From Rhynchopus sp. YZ270_cl-10 (Eukaryota > Euglenozoa > Diplonemea > Diplonemida > Diplonemidae), in NCBI GenBank assembly GCA_964035575.1, contig OZ037899.1, positions 992,001-1,056,000 of the forward strand: 64,000 nucleotides of DNA, read 5' to 3'. The position numbers were made by a program, and so were the translations under genes. Under the pieces are notes generated by a model. That model searched no databases, was not told the origin of the DNA, and saw nothing but the letters and a program-made list of their open reading frames with translations. Each line of letters starts with the position of its first letter. The first letter of the stretch is position 1. Positions 20,301 through 30,696 of this stretch are shown piece after piece.

Positions 20301-23300
20301 CATAGCTTTGGGTGAGCGATCTCCCTGTTAACTCTAATAACCCCCATTTTTGTTTTTGTTTTTCACTGTAACCGAGGTGACCCTGACAGTGGTTTTTTCT
20401 GCAGTCGCTGGTCTCTTGTATAGTAGGAGGCGTGGACACTTACTCCCCATTAAAAACAGATCTCTCGGCGAGCCAGGCCCAGGAGGCTTCTCTGCGTGCA
20501 GAGGTGGAGGCGGGTGCAGAGCGCGAGGCAGCCCTGCAGGGGGAGCTTGACACTGCACGGGAGGGGCTTGAGGCAGCGACGGTGAAGGTGGCGGAGGTGG
20601 AGGGGGAGAGAGGGGAGGTGGGGGAGGAGGTGGTGCAGCTGCGTGCGGAGGTGGCGGAGGGGGCACGTGAGCTGGCGGAGGCGAGGACACGGCTGGAGGA
20701 GATGCAGGCGGACCACGACGACACGAAGGCGCTGCTGGAGGCAAACGAAGAAGGTATGATTACGTTGCACAGCTGCCCTTATATACTTAAATATAAACCC
20801 CCTTGCCCTGTCTTCGTTGCCCTCCCCTCCCCCTTGCCCTGTCTTCCGTCGAAGTGCCCGCATCATGACGTCCCCTTGTGCAGATCTGAAGACACGTGCC
20901 ACGCAGATCGAACAGCTCACCACAGAACGTGACGCAGTGACAGAAGAAAAGGCCAGCCTCGCACAAGGCAGCGAAGAGAAGGCAGCCGCATCGTCAGCCG
21001 CGCTTGCTGCGCTGGAGGAGAGCAGGCAGGGGCTGGAGGCGGACGTGGCTGCGCTGGAGGGGCGTGTTGCGGAGAAGGGGGCAGAGGTGGAGGCACTGGA
21101 GAAGCGGGTTGCGGAGATGGAGGGTGCTGCTGGGGACAGCAGTGCGGCTGCGTCTGCGCTTACACAACAACGCGACGAACTGTTGGAGGAGAAGTCTGCT
21201 CTTGAAGGTGAACTGAAGGAAGCCAAAGCACAGATCAGCACACTTGAAGCAGACATGGCTGCGGTGCGTGAGGAAGCTGCAGCAGAGAAGGAGCGACTCA
21301 ACAGCGATGCAGCTGCAGACAAGGAAGCAGCCGGCACACAGCACACAGCAGCCATCACACAGCTGCAGGAGGAGCTCGACGGTGTGAACGCACAGTTGGC
21401 AGAGCTGAAGGCATCCTCGGATGGCGACAGGCAGACTGCAGCCACGGCACAGAGCACTCTTGAGACACAGGTGGCGGACCTGACATCGGAACAGGAGCGC
21501 TTGACACAGGAGCTCACCGACATGACTGCCGCACACAGCACTGTCACTGAAGAAAAGGCCAGCCTCGCACAAGGCAGCGAAGAGAAGGCAGCCGCATCGT
21601 CAGCCGCGCTTGCTGCGCTGGAGGAGAGCAGGCAGGGGCTGGAGGCGGACGTGGCTGCGCTGGAGGGGCGTGTTGCGGAGAAGGGGGCAGAGGTGGAGGC
21701 ACTGGAGAAGCGGGTTGCGGAGATGGAGGGTGCTGCTGGGGACAGCAGTGCGGCTGCGTCTGCGCTTACACAGCAACGCGATGAGCTGTTGGAGGAGAAG
21801 TCTGCCCTTGAAGGCGAGCTGACGGAAGCCAAATCACAGATCAGCACACTTGAAGCAGACATGGCTGCGGTGCGTGAGGAGGCTGCAGCAGAGAAGGAGC
21901 GACTCAACAGCGATGCAGCTGCAGACAAGGAAGCAGCCGGCACACAACACACAGCTGCCATCACACAGCTGCAGGAGGAGCTCGACAGTGTGAACGCACA
22001 GTTGGCAGAGCTGAAGGCATCCTCGGATGGCGACAGAGAGACTGCAGCCACGGCACAGAGCACTCTTGAGACACAGGTGGCGGACCTGACATCGGAACAG
22101 GAGCGCTTGACACAGGAGCTCACCGACATGACTGCCGCACACAGCACTGTCACTGAAGAAAAGGCCAGCCTTGCACAGGACAGCGAAGAGAAAGCAGCCG
22201 CATCGTCAGCCGCACTTGCTGATCTGGAGAAGCGGATTGCGGAGATGGAGGGTGCTGCTGGGGACAGCAGTGCAGCTGCGTCTGCACTCACACAGCAACG
22301 CGACGAGCTGCGAGACGAGAAGTCTGCCCTTGAAGGCGAGCTGACGGAAGCCAAAGCACAGATCAGCACACTTGAAGCAGACATCGCAGCACAGCGGGCT
22401 GAGACAGACGCGTTGACAGCACAACTGGAGGAGCATAAGGGCAACGTGGTGCAGGAGACTGCGAAGCACACAGCTGCCGTGGAGCAGTATGAGGACAAGG
22501 TCGAATCCCTGAGTGCCGAGAACGACTTCATGACGAAGGAGCTTGAGGAGGTGACGGAGGCGCGCGACGCACTGGAGAAGGAGAAGGAGGAGCTTCAAGA
22601 CGCGTCTGCCGCACTCAGCGCGGAAAAGGGCGACCTCAAGCAATCCCTCGCAGGTGTTGAAACAGAGAGAGACGGCCTCGTTAGCGAGCTTGTGTCAGCC
22701 AAGGAGACAATCAATCTTCTGCAAGGTGCTGCTGGGGACAGCAGTGCGGCTGCGTCTGCGCTCACAGAGCAACGTGACGAGCTGCTGGAGGAGAAGTCTG
22801 CCCTTGAAGGTGAACTGAAGGAGGCCAAAGCACAGATCAGCACACTTGAAGCAGACATGGCTGCGGTGCGTGAGGAGGCTGCAGCAGAGAAGGAGCGACT
22901 CAACAGCGATGCAGCTGCAGACAAGGAAGCAGCCGGCACACAGCACACAGCAGCCATCACACAGCTGCAGGAGGAGCTCGACGGTGTGAACGCACAGTTG
23001 GCAGAGCTGAAGGCATCCTCGGATGGCGACAGGCAGACTGCAGCCACGGCACAGAGCACTCTTGAGACACAGGTGGCGGACCTGACATCGGAACAGGAGC
23101 GCTTGACACAGGAGCTCACCGACATGACTGCCGCACACAGCACTGTCACTGAAGAAAAGGCCAGCCTCGCACAAGGCAGCGAAGAGAAGGCAGCCGCATC
23201 GTCAGCCGCGCTTGCTGCGCTGGAGGAGAGCAGGCAGGGGCTGGAGGCGGACGTGGCTGCGCTGGAGGGGCGTGTTGCGGAGAAGGGGGCAGAGGTGGAG

Positions 23301-26300
23301 GCACTGGAGAAGCGGGTTGCGGAGATGGAGGGTGCTGCTGGGGACAGCAGTGCGGCTGCGTCTGCGCTTACACAGCAACGCGATGAGCTGCTGGAGGAGA
23401 AGTCTGCCCTTGAAGGCGAGCTGAAGGAGGCGAGGGCGGACCTGGCTGCACGCGACACTGTCATCGCCACACTGGGGGTCGAGGTGGAGCAGCTGAACAC
23501 CAACGTTGCGACTCTCACAGAAGCAAACGAGGCGTCTGCTGCAAAGCTCAACACCCTTGCCGACGAGAAGGAAGAACTGTCAGTGCTTCTGGAGACCTCC
23601 GAAGCTGACCTCGACGCTGGTATGACCACATTCCACCCCCTTTCACCTTCTCTCTGCGACCATTCCACTCCCCACCCATTGTCAACCTTGTTGGAGCTTA
23701 ACTGTAAGAACAAGGCCATTTGACTTTTTATTGCCAATTTTTTTTGTCCAACTTACCTCGGCAAGGTTGGATTTTGAGAACTTTTAGCCACCCAGGAATT
23801 ATTTTTCCCGCCTCCGTTCTCTTACGGTACGTCTCACCCTTATGTATGAGGTCGACTGTGATGCGTTTTAGCACGTTTCAACTACTCTTTCTTTTGCTCC
23901 CTCGCTTTCGTCAGTTCCCCCAACAACACAATACAACACAACATAACACCTACACCACACCACAGAGAAACAAACCGTGAAGGACCAAACCGAGCGCAAC
24001 GATCTCCTCGAGAGCGAGGCTGCAGACAACCTCGCAGGTGTTGTCTCTCTCTCTCTTTTTCCTCTCCCTCTTTTCTGAACCCCACCCACCCCCCCCACTC
24101 CGCACACCCGTTCCCTTTTCGTTCAGCTTCTTCTATGATATAATAACCCCGTAAAAATATACAAAAATCCTCCTTATTTATCAACGTATTTCAATTTAAA
24201 ATGGGTATGAAGCCTACCAAAAAACCTTTACATAAACTGGGTTGAAGCACTTTTGTTTTACTGCATCAATAACTTCACTTTTTAAGTTTAGCGTAAATTA
24301 ACACCATTTTCCCCCCTGATCCAGCCAAAAAAAAAAGCCGCTCTTCGCACAATAAAACTTCACATATACCCTCTGTCGTGAACACCATTTTAACGATAGC
24401 ATTTTCATCTTCTATTATCAATCGCTCCCCTTCCCTCCCTCCCCTCCCCCTTCTTCATTTAGCTTTAGCATCTCATTTTAACTGCCCTACCTCAGATATA
24501 TACTAGGGCTGCTGCGCCCTCAAATATATACTCCTCCTTATCCTCTCCCTTTTCTCTCTTTCTTTCTCTCGATCTTTTTTCAACCCCCATTTTCTTCTTT
24601 CAGAGCTGAACGACGAAAAGAAGCGTCTCGAAGAGCTGGAGGACGAAAAGGAAAGCGTCTTGGCCGAGCTTGAGGAGGCTCGCGCAGAGCACAACGAGAT
24701 CATGGAGCAGACCCGCGCCGACCACGAGGAGGACCTCTCCAAGGAACGGGAGCGCGTCGAGCAGCTCGAAGACGACGTCGAAAGCGCAGCACAGCTTCAA
24801 ACCGCCCTAGAAAGCCGCGTCTCCGAACTGGAAGAAGAACTGCAACGTCTTCAGGGCGACCTGAAGGACGTCAGGACCACTCATGAATTGGAGTCAGAAG
24901 AGACAAGAAGACGTTCCATCCAGGAGGGCGACCAGGAACGCATCCGTCAAGACATGGAGCAAGCGGTCATGAGGGAACAGATCAAACTGGCCCGGAGAAA
25001 TGCTGCAAATGGAGGCGGGAAGTATAAATACCAAAGCAAATTGGTGTCGCAGCTTATCGGAGCAGGGCAGCTTGCGGTGCCAAGAGGTGCGCCACCACTA
25101 CTCAAGAGAGAGGAGATTCTCGAATCGTTGGATGTCGAGGAAATCCGGTCCGCTCTCCGCTACAACATCATCTGCGTCGGTGCGCAGCACACCGGGAAGT
25201 CCTCCGTTCAAAAGCTTCTCTCCCACACCGGCGGAGGCGGTCTCATCAAAAAGGCGCCCGACGTCGTCACCCCTTCCACCTGCTTCTCCAGAGCGGAGTT
25301 CATCAGCAAAGACAAAGGAAGCAGCAAAGGGTTCTCCATCGGCAAGAAACACACTGTCAATACGTACTTCAACGTCTGGGATACACCCTGCGATCCTAGA
25401 GTGTTGCAGGCACTACCCCAGGGCGCTCTTCCTGCCTCTGGATGCGCATATGTGGCCACCTTCTTCCTCAACCATGAATTCCATTCCGAAGCGAAAAAGG
25501 TGGAGGAAGTGCTTCTCGCAGTCCATGCCAATGTAAGCAGCAAGCTTGGAAACGGAGATGATGGGGCAAACTCTGTGCGAATCCCGGTTGTGCTGGTTGG
25601 TACCCGAAAGGATTTACTGCAAAACTCGAAAGACGGGCTTCTCGCCATCAAGAAAATCTCCGAATCCAAAAAATGGTTCCGCGAAAACCCTGTCCTCAAG
25701 GAGAAATTCCGTTTGATTGACTCTTTTGCAGTTTCTATTAAGGATTGGTCGGTGCAGAATGATACTGGGTCGAAGACTGGGGTGTCTTCGTTTGCACAGG
25801 TTATGAGTCTGCTGTCTACTGAGTTACAGAGTATTTACCCGATCACCCCGCCAGCGTTGTTGGGATACCCTGCATCGCCTTCAACTACGTCGGATATAGC
25901 GGATTACTGCAACACTTTGTCGACATTATCGGTTTCGAATGATAAGGCAAGAGAGGAAAAGAGCATTTTCGAGTCAATGTTTGTCATCACCATTTTGCTT
26001 CACAGAATGCGTCTCAGAGGGTCGTGGATGGTTGGTGCGGCCGATGTGGATGCGCTCATCGCTGACAACGTGCCCTCCTTTTCATTGGAAAGCCACCCAG
26101 ACACATTGTTGAAGATTAAGGAAGCGCTTCGCCGCCGTTCCGATATGTTTACATGCCAGGACACAGAATACCCCGATCCACGCGAGGCGGTAACCATTAT
26201 CAACCCTCTGCTTCTCTGCAACTTTGTGGACACCCTTATGCTCCCTTCCCTCTACCTTTCATTAGTGGAGTCCTTCGCTTCGGACAAACCTGGTCATCTC

Positions 26301-27032
26301 AAAGCAAACATCCAAAAGAGCAGTGGATTCAATCTCGAAGAATTCTGGCGCCCCGACTGGGAGTTGGTCTTTGATGGGAGAATTTCGGGGACAGTGATTT
26401 CATGTCTCTTCAAATTGTTCTTACCATTTAAGAAGGACCCGGTATTGGGGAAGAGGTTTTTGGGGTTGTTGGGAATGTCGTTTACGGTAGGGGATGCGAA
26501 GAGTGAGGTGGAATTTATGCCGGGGTTAGCATTGGCTACGCTCTCTGGGGAGGTGCAGTCTTTGTTGTTATCGCTGTTTAAGAAGGAGAAGGGGGAGTGG
26601 AGTGCGCGGACTGCGAGCAGAGCGGTGCCTCCAGCTGTATTGGCGGCTGTAATGCAAAAAATTGTGGCAAAGGACAAAAATGCGCTTCTCTGGCGCGACG
26701 GTGCGGCGTTCAACCACAACGGAACCTGGGGGTATCTGAAGTGCGAGGCAAATAGAGTCTCGCTTTGCTGTGAAGGGAAAGGGACGGAGGTATTGTCCGA
26801 GGTGCAGGCTCTCATCGACCAGGAGCTGACAGAGAATGCCGCAGCAGCGGCGCCTGCATGGAAGGATGGCATGCTTCTCGACGAAATCCCCCGCCTCTCC
26901 CCAAGCCTCGCAAAGGAGGTCGACGACACAGAGTCGATCCAGACGCTTCTCAAATCTATCCCAAAAGACAAGCTGCGTGGCACCCCATTCCCTTCAGCGA
27001 CCGTAGATGCTGATATGAGGAGGATGCGTTAA
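14324..27032 (+). CDS. Kinesin motor / coiled coil / Roc-COR fusion, 12 exons, 3386 residues
   Basis: Predicted exons: 14324-16832, 17056-17085, 17296-17700, 17815-18213, 18360-18665, 18799-19137, 19350-19655, 19778-20113, 20460-20753, 20884-23619, 23966-24037, 24604-27032. All introns are GT-AG (donors mostly GTATG or GTAC) and in phase 1, and every internal exon is a multiple of three, so the frame runs unbroken. Residues about 27-375 are a kinesin motor: GQTGTGKS at 113, ESSRGHT (switch I), DLAGYE (switch II), NSKLTRLLQDS. A coiled coil of about 2,350 residues follows. The last exon reads as a ROCO module: Walker A GAQHTGKSS at 2770, WDTP at 2836, TRKD (G4) near 2909, then a COR-like region with FWRPDWELVFDG and LLWRDGAAFNHNGTWGYL. 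ROCO proteins are dimeric GTPases, so a GTPase-regulated motor is a reasonable inference. Alternatively two genes lie head-to-tail, but no stop or start separates them. Splicing is predicted, not seen. Confidence 0.85.
17805..18054 (+). repeat. Duplicated exon cassette, copy 1 (exon 4)
   Basis: Acceptor TTAAAAACAG plus 240 bases of exon, beginning ATCTCTCGGCGAGCCAGG. It matches the exon 9 copy up to GAGGACACGGCTGGAG, further than it matches exons 5 and 7. Confidence 0.9.
18350..18560 (+). repeat. Duplicated exon cassette, copy 2 (exon 5)
   Basis: Same acceptor and first 200 exon bases as copy 1, with one visible substitution (CACTGCGCGG for CACTGCACGG). It diverges after GAGGTGGCGGAGG. Confidence 0.9.
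19340..19550 (+). repeat. Duplicated exon cassette, copy 3 (exon 7)
   Basis: Same acceptor (ATAAACAG) and first 200 bases. It diverges at the same GAGGTGGCGGAGG boundary into a different coiled-coil end. The intron before it (19138-19349) is one of the longer ones here and might hide a 24-base micro-exon near 19193, which I could not confirm. Confidence 0.9.
20448..20699 (+). repeat. Duplicated exon cassette, copy 4 (exon 9)
   Basis: Acceptor TTAAAAACAG and about 240 exon bases shared with exon 4, with one visible substitution (GAGGCAGCC for GAGGCGGCC). It is preceded by a 346-base intron. Confidence 0.9.
20943..23440 (+). repeat. 606-bp tandem repeats inside exon 10
   Basis: A unit of 606 bp (202 codons) starting GAAAAGGCCAGCCTCGCAC occurs at 20943 and 21549 almost unchanged. 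A third start at 22155 loses an internal segment and diverges. A further partial unit runs from about 22731, and another start at 23150 continues to about 23440. Exon 3 (from about 17365) carries the first part of the same unit, so the array has spread across exons. Confidence 0.85.
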
Positions 27033-27354
27033 ATGGCTAAAAAAAAATTATCTCACAAATTTATTTTAAAAAGAAAGGTGGGAGGGAGAGAGAGAGAGAG
27101 TGGGGGTGGAGGGGGAGGGGTGGTTTAGGGGGGAAATTTTGGGTGAAGTAAATGAGTTGGCTTGTGGTTTTGCTTGTGGATTTTCTCCGTTGGAATCCAA
27201 CGGTGGAACTACAAGGCAATGTCGTTTTTTATTTCACTCAGAGGGGAAAAAGGAAAGTATCGGGGGGGTTTGTTTTTTTTTTGCAGATTAAGCACTCCGG
27301 GAGGGGGATTGGGAGGTAGTCAAGGTCTCAGGTTGTCTTTTTGTATGGAGGTAC

Positions 27355-27373
27355 ACTGCCGTGAGAGGCTTTG
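27355..27373 (+). promoter_or_regulatory. AGAG-loop hairpin, GTGAGA loop
   Basis: GCC/GGC stem around GTGAGA, with outer CA/TG pairs. It lies about 320 bases past the kinesin-ROCO stop and is followed by TTTGTATTTCAA, as at 49250. Confidence 0.45.
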
Positions 27374-27570
27374 TATTTCAAAAAATCACATTTTATTGTT
27401 TGTATTATTTGATTGTGTTGTGTGTTTGTACGTTTTGCACGCGAAAGACACACACACAATTCATATCTTTTCTCTTTTTTTGTCTTTTTTTGAGTGCTTT
27501 TTTTCGTCGCTTCTCGTTACGCCTCAACACGATTTTTCCGTCAAAGATGTCTTCTTATTAGATCCGTCTT

Positions 27571-27589
27571 CTGAGCACGAGAGGCTTAG
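27571..27589 (+). promoter_or_regulatory. AGAG-loop hairpin next to AATAAA
   Basis: CTGAGC/GCTTAG (one G-U pair) around ACGAGAG. CCTAATAAAGCATTT follows within ten bases, so it may sit just before a poly(A) site. Confidence 0.6.
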
Positions 27590-28493
27590 GGTCACCTAAT
27601 AAAGCATTTATTTTGTGTTGGGCACATACGTGACAAATGTACTCAAGGCACAGTTTTATTCCATTTTTTTTAGTCTGTACCGTTTTACCCCCCCAGCACA
27701 ACTGGTTGCATGTACACATGTACAACCTACGTACACCTATGTTAAACTCAAGTACAAGCAAGTCCACCTAAAGTGCTTGGGGGAAAAAACGGTATATAGT
27801 TGGGTGAGGTTTATCTTGCCTAACAATTTCTCTTTTTTTGCCATCGATGATTTAGCCCAGAACGAACCCCGTTTCCCTCGCTTCAACAAAAAAGAAGAAA
27901 AAAAAATTGAAGGGGAGTGGGATGTCAAAACCTAGTTGATTCTTTAGTTTTGTCGTTTTTATTTTCTTTCGTTTGTGTGGAAAAATGTTATCTTTTTTGT
28001 TCTCGTTAATTTCTTTCAATTCCACAGAAAAGCAAACCCCTTTTTTTTTCAGAGAATTTTTCAAAAGTAAACAAGATTTAATCCTCCCGAGAGAGAGAGA
28101 GAGAGAGAAACTCGAAAAAAAGCTTTTTGAGTGCTTATTATTCATCTTTCAAATAAAAAAAAGAGAAAAAAGAAAAAAGAAAAAAAACCCCAAAATATTA
28201 CATCTACACGATGGTTACTAATATTTCTCTCCGTCCTCCTGACCGGAGGTTGGACGTTTTCCAATATGCATCGTTTTTGTTCAATTTTTTTTTGTTGTAT
28301 TTGTTCACAATGAGAAAAAGACTCTGGAGAGGGGGAAGAGGGTGTGGGGGAGGAGGGAAGGTGGAACCGAATTCACTAAAAACAAAACACAAAAAAAAAG
28401 TTATCCGTTTTTTCTGTTTTCTTCTACCCTCATAGAAAAAAAAAAAGATATTCTCAGCCCTTTTTTTCCTTTCCAAATTTTGATTGATTGAAG

Positions 28494-28521
28494 TGACCAA
28501 CCACGAGAGGGCTTAGGGTCA
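28494..28521 (+). promoter_or_regulatory. AGAG-loop hairpin, TGACC/GGTCA stem
   Basis: CC/GG closes the loop ACGAGA and TGACC pairs with GGTCA outside an asymmetric internal loop. The TTAGGGTCA tail is shared with the copy at 13661. Confidence 0.5.
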
Positions 28522-28528
28522 TTTTATA

Positions 28529-28975
28529 CTACATTCCTTTCCTTCTCGTCTTTTGAACGATATCTGGATATTCGCAAAATTCTTTGCTTGTGCCATATTT
28601 TCCGTGTATGCAGTTTCCAGCTTCAAGATGACTCAGTATCTGAAGCGAAGTGTTTGAGAGCACTGGGACAGAAAACGTCTGTTTTTCGTCCCGGTGGTCA
28701 GGGAGGCTATCGTATCTGGTCCGGTATTCTTCCCAAGGTCTCCCGAACCAGCTGGCGTGACCAAAAATGGACTCCACGAAGTCAGCCGTGGCGGGCGCCG
28801 CACTCATGCCGTCCTTCCTAGCAGAGTCTGGGACAGGGTAATTGTCAAGGAAGTGCATCAACTTCTGCAGATAACCTCTAATGCAGCTCCTCGCTATTTT
28901 GTCACCGCGATTTGATGTGAGTAATGTACTAAATGATAGACGAACGGGGGGCTTTATATTCTTTCGTCCTGCGTT
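28529..28975 (-). CDS. Unrecognised minus-strand open frame
   Basis: The frame is open for 149 codons; the first ATG is at 28858, giving about 109 residues starting MHFLDNYPVPDSARKDGM and ending near FCEYPDIVQKTRRKGM. Base composition is richer and more even than in the spacer on both sides, and residue use looks protein-like, with no low-complexity run. The frame stays open upstream of the ATG (IARSCIRGYLQKL), so this may be the last exon of a longer gene or a gene fragment. No family is recognised. It would be the only host-like gene on the minus strand. Confidence 0.3.
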   Translation of the reverse strand, partial: NAGRKNIKPPVRLSFSTLLTSNRGDKIARSCIRGYLQKLMHFLDNYPVPDSARKDGMSAAPATADFVESIFGHASWFGRPWEEYRTRYDSLPDHRDEKQTFSVPVLSNTSLQILSHLEAGNCIHGKYGTSKEFCEYPDIVQKTRRKGM

Positions 28976-29041
28976 TCACATGGTTCTTCTTGCATTAAAA
29001 ATTCCAATAAAAAATCACAGCCACCAAAAAAACCCCACAAC

Positions 29042-29881
29042 ATGCCTGAATCTGCGTTGCTCCAGGAGGTCCGCTTGGCTGCGGAGGCGCGTCAAAAGAA
29101 GGCTGCACAGACGAAAACCGCACAAGAACGGGTCTCTTGGGACCAGAACCTGCAGGGTCTGTCGCGCCGCTTTCATAGAGAGTACAAATACGTCTTACAG
29201 AGCGCGCCACGCCCACCACCACTCCCCTCATCCACGCCACATGCCACAGAGGGCACCGAAGTGGACGCATCACTGTTCCCACCCGCCTCTGTCCTCTCTC
29301 TGCTTCAAACCGACGAACACATCGGGACCACTGTGTACACTGCCGCAGTGCAGGTCGCACGGTACCTCGAAACGCAGGCGCCACGGTTTCAAGGCAAGCA
29401 CGTTCTCGAGGTTGGGAGTGGGACGGGGCTGGTTGGTATGGTGGCGGCGTGCCTCGGGGCGGATGTGGTGTTGACTGACATGGAGGGTCCTGTGTTGGAG
29501 AACTTGCGGAGAAATGCGGCACGGCTGCCGGAGGAAGTGCAACAGAGGGTGAAGGTGGTGCCCTTCAAATGGGGGGTGACGCCGTTCAGTGAAGTGTCCG
29601 AAGCTGCAAGTGGCCGTGCTTTTGATATAGTGCTTGCTGTCGAAGTGGTCTACGAGATCGAACACGTGGCAGCCCTCATGTCCGCGCTGGAAGCGGTGTT
29701 CGAGCACAACAAACCAGAACTCATCTGGGCGCACGACCTCCGAGGCAGACCGGGTATCCCTGCGTTCAGATCGCTTATCACGAAGGCAGTGGATTTCACT
29801 GAAGTAACCCCAGAGCAATGTGCCCTGGGATACTGCTGTGAACACGTGAAGCTGTGGGAAGGGGTGTTGAAGAGGGCGTGA
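29042..29881 (+). CDS. METTL21-family protein-lysine methyltransferase, 279 residues
   Basis: Single-exon seven-beta-strand SAM-dependent methyltransferase of the Methyltransf_16 (METTL21/VCPKMT) type. SAM-binding motif I is HVLEVGSGTGLVGMVAACLG at about 121-140, followed by ADVVLTDM (acidic residue after strand beta-2). FDIVLAVEVVYE stands where the family has its D-x-x-Y/F motif 4, here in the form E-V-V-Y. The N-terminal 90 residues are Ala/Lys-rich and Pro-rich and probably flexible. Length is normal for the family. The ATG at 29042 (ACAACATGCC) is the first in frame. Family members trimethylate lysines on chaperones, eEF1A or VCP-type proteins; which substrate applies here cannot be told. 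Confidence 0.85.
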   Translation: MPESALLQEVRLAAEARQKKAAQTKTAQERVSWDQNLQGLSRRFHREYKYVLQSAPRPPPLPSSTPHATEGTEVDASLFPPASVLSLLQTDEHIGTTVYTAAVQVARYLETQAPRFQGKHVLEVGSGTGLVGMVAACLGADVVLTDMEGPVLENLRRNAARLPEEVQQRVKVVPFKWGVTPFSEVSEAASGRAFDIVLAVEVVYEIEHVAALMSALEAVFEHNKPELIWAHDLRGRPGIPAFRSLITKAVDFTEVTPEQCALGYCCEHVKLWEGVLKRA

Positions 29882-29954
29882 GAGAGAGGGGACGCAATTT
29901 GATTTGCGTCTTTTGGAAAAAAGGTTTTTGAGTTTTTTTAAGAGATGTGCTGTG

Positions 29955-29967
29955 GCACGAGAGGTGC
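29955..29967 (+). promoter_or_regulatory. AGAG-loop hairpin, minimal stem
   Basis: GCAC/GTGC around GAGAG, 75 bases past the methyltransferase stop. Confidence 0.5.
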
Positions 29968-30025
29968 ATTCCATCTTTCTGTTCTTTTTTACCTAGCTTT
30001 GTTTTCTCGGAAAAGTCACTTAGTT

Positions 30026-30106
30026 CTTAGTACCCACATTTCTAGTACCCATTTAGGACAATACCCACTGGGTATTATCATGGGTACTAGAAGTTTGGGT
30101 ACTAAG
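30026..30106. repeat. 81-bp near-perfect inverted repeat
   Basis: The 27-base arms CTTAGTACCCA...CTAGTACCCAT match their inverse at 25 of 27 positions. The centre contains a further palindrome, ATACCCACTGGGTAT. TA dinucleotides sit near both ends, as expected for a small TA-inserting foldback element. Confidence 0.7.
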
Positions 30107-30140
30107 ATACGTTCCCCTTGTTTTCTTTAAGGCACTCTAT

Positions 30141-30173
30141 CATAGCATCCAAAGGCGCGTTTTGGATGCTATG
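30141..30173 (+). repeat. Perfect 13-bp stem hairpin
   Basis: CATAGCATCCAAA pairs with TTTGGATGCTATG around GGCGCGT. Confidence 0.75.
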
Positions 30174-30625
30174 TTTATATGTCAAAAAAGAGGCATGCAT
30201 TCGGTATAACGTTTATGACGTTGGTTGTAACGTCTATGAAATAAATGAAGAGAAATGTTGCACAGAAAGAGAAAGTCCTATCCATCTTTTTGATTTAGAT
30301 TTTTGTTATTACCCCAAAACGAGACGAAAAAACCACCAACAAAAAAAACCAAAAGTTCGAACACCCCCTCTATCATCATTTCAATTGTTTATCTCAGATG
30401 TGGTGGATCACCACAGAGCTATCTAAAGAAGGTGCCCTGGTCCTAATCATCTTTAAACGGTAAAGATGCGTGTTACAAGAGGCACATTCATCTTTGAAGG
30501 TTTCTTCCCTCTCAAATACTTTCAATTCTGTGAACTGAAAATATATGAATCTAAAGTTTTTCTTTCAACCTCTCATCCCCGTATCTCCTTTGAATGGATG
30601 GCTTTCCAACAAAAACCCTGTTTGG

Positions 30626-30696
30626 TGCTTTCGGAAATCGGTCAACGACCTGTCAGCGAGCTGTCTATATATCGACCCCTCCTGCGGAGCACCCCC
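30626..30696 (+). repeat. Dispersed structured repeat R2, copy B
   Basis: Partner of 198-263, keeping GGTGCT...AGCACC and GGTC-AAC-GACC. Here it lies 240-310 bases upstream of the CCCH zinc-finger start codon. Confidence 0.6.

Larger units (their letters stand above)
27033..29041. other. Intergenic region after the kinesin-ROCO gene
   Basis: 3' flank and spacer with three AGAG-loop hairpins (27355, 27571, 28494), GA- and A-rich low-complexity tracts around 27080-27125 and 28080-28190, and one minus-strand open frame (28529-28975). No plus-strand gene is visible. Confidence 0.6.

Noticed and set aside
20450-22531. Minus-strand 693-codon open frame, and several similar ones across the kinesin-ROCO exons
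   Set aside because: Antisense shadows: the Ser/Ala/Cys-rich products mirror the Glu/Ala/Leu coiled-coil codons and repeat with them. They show no domain.
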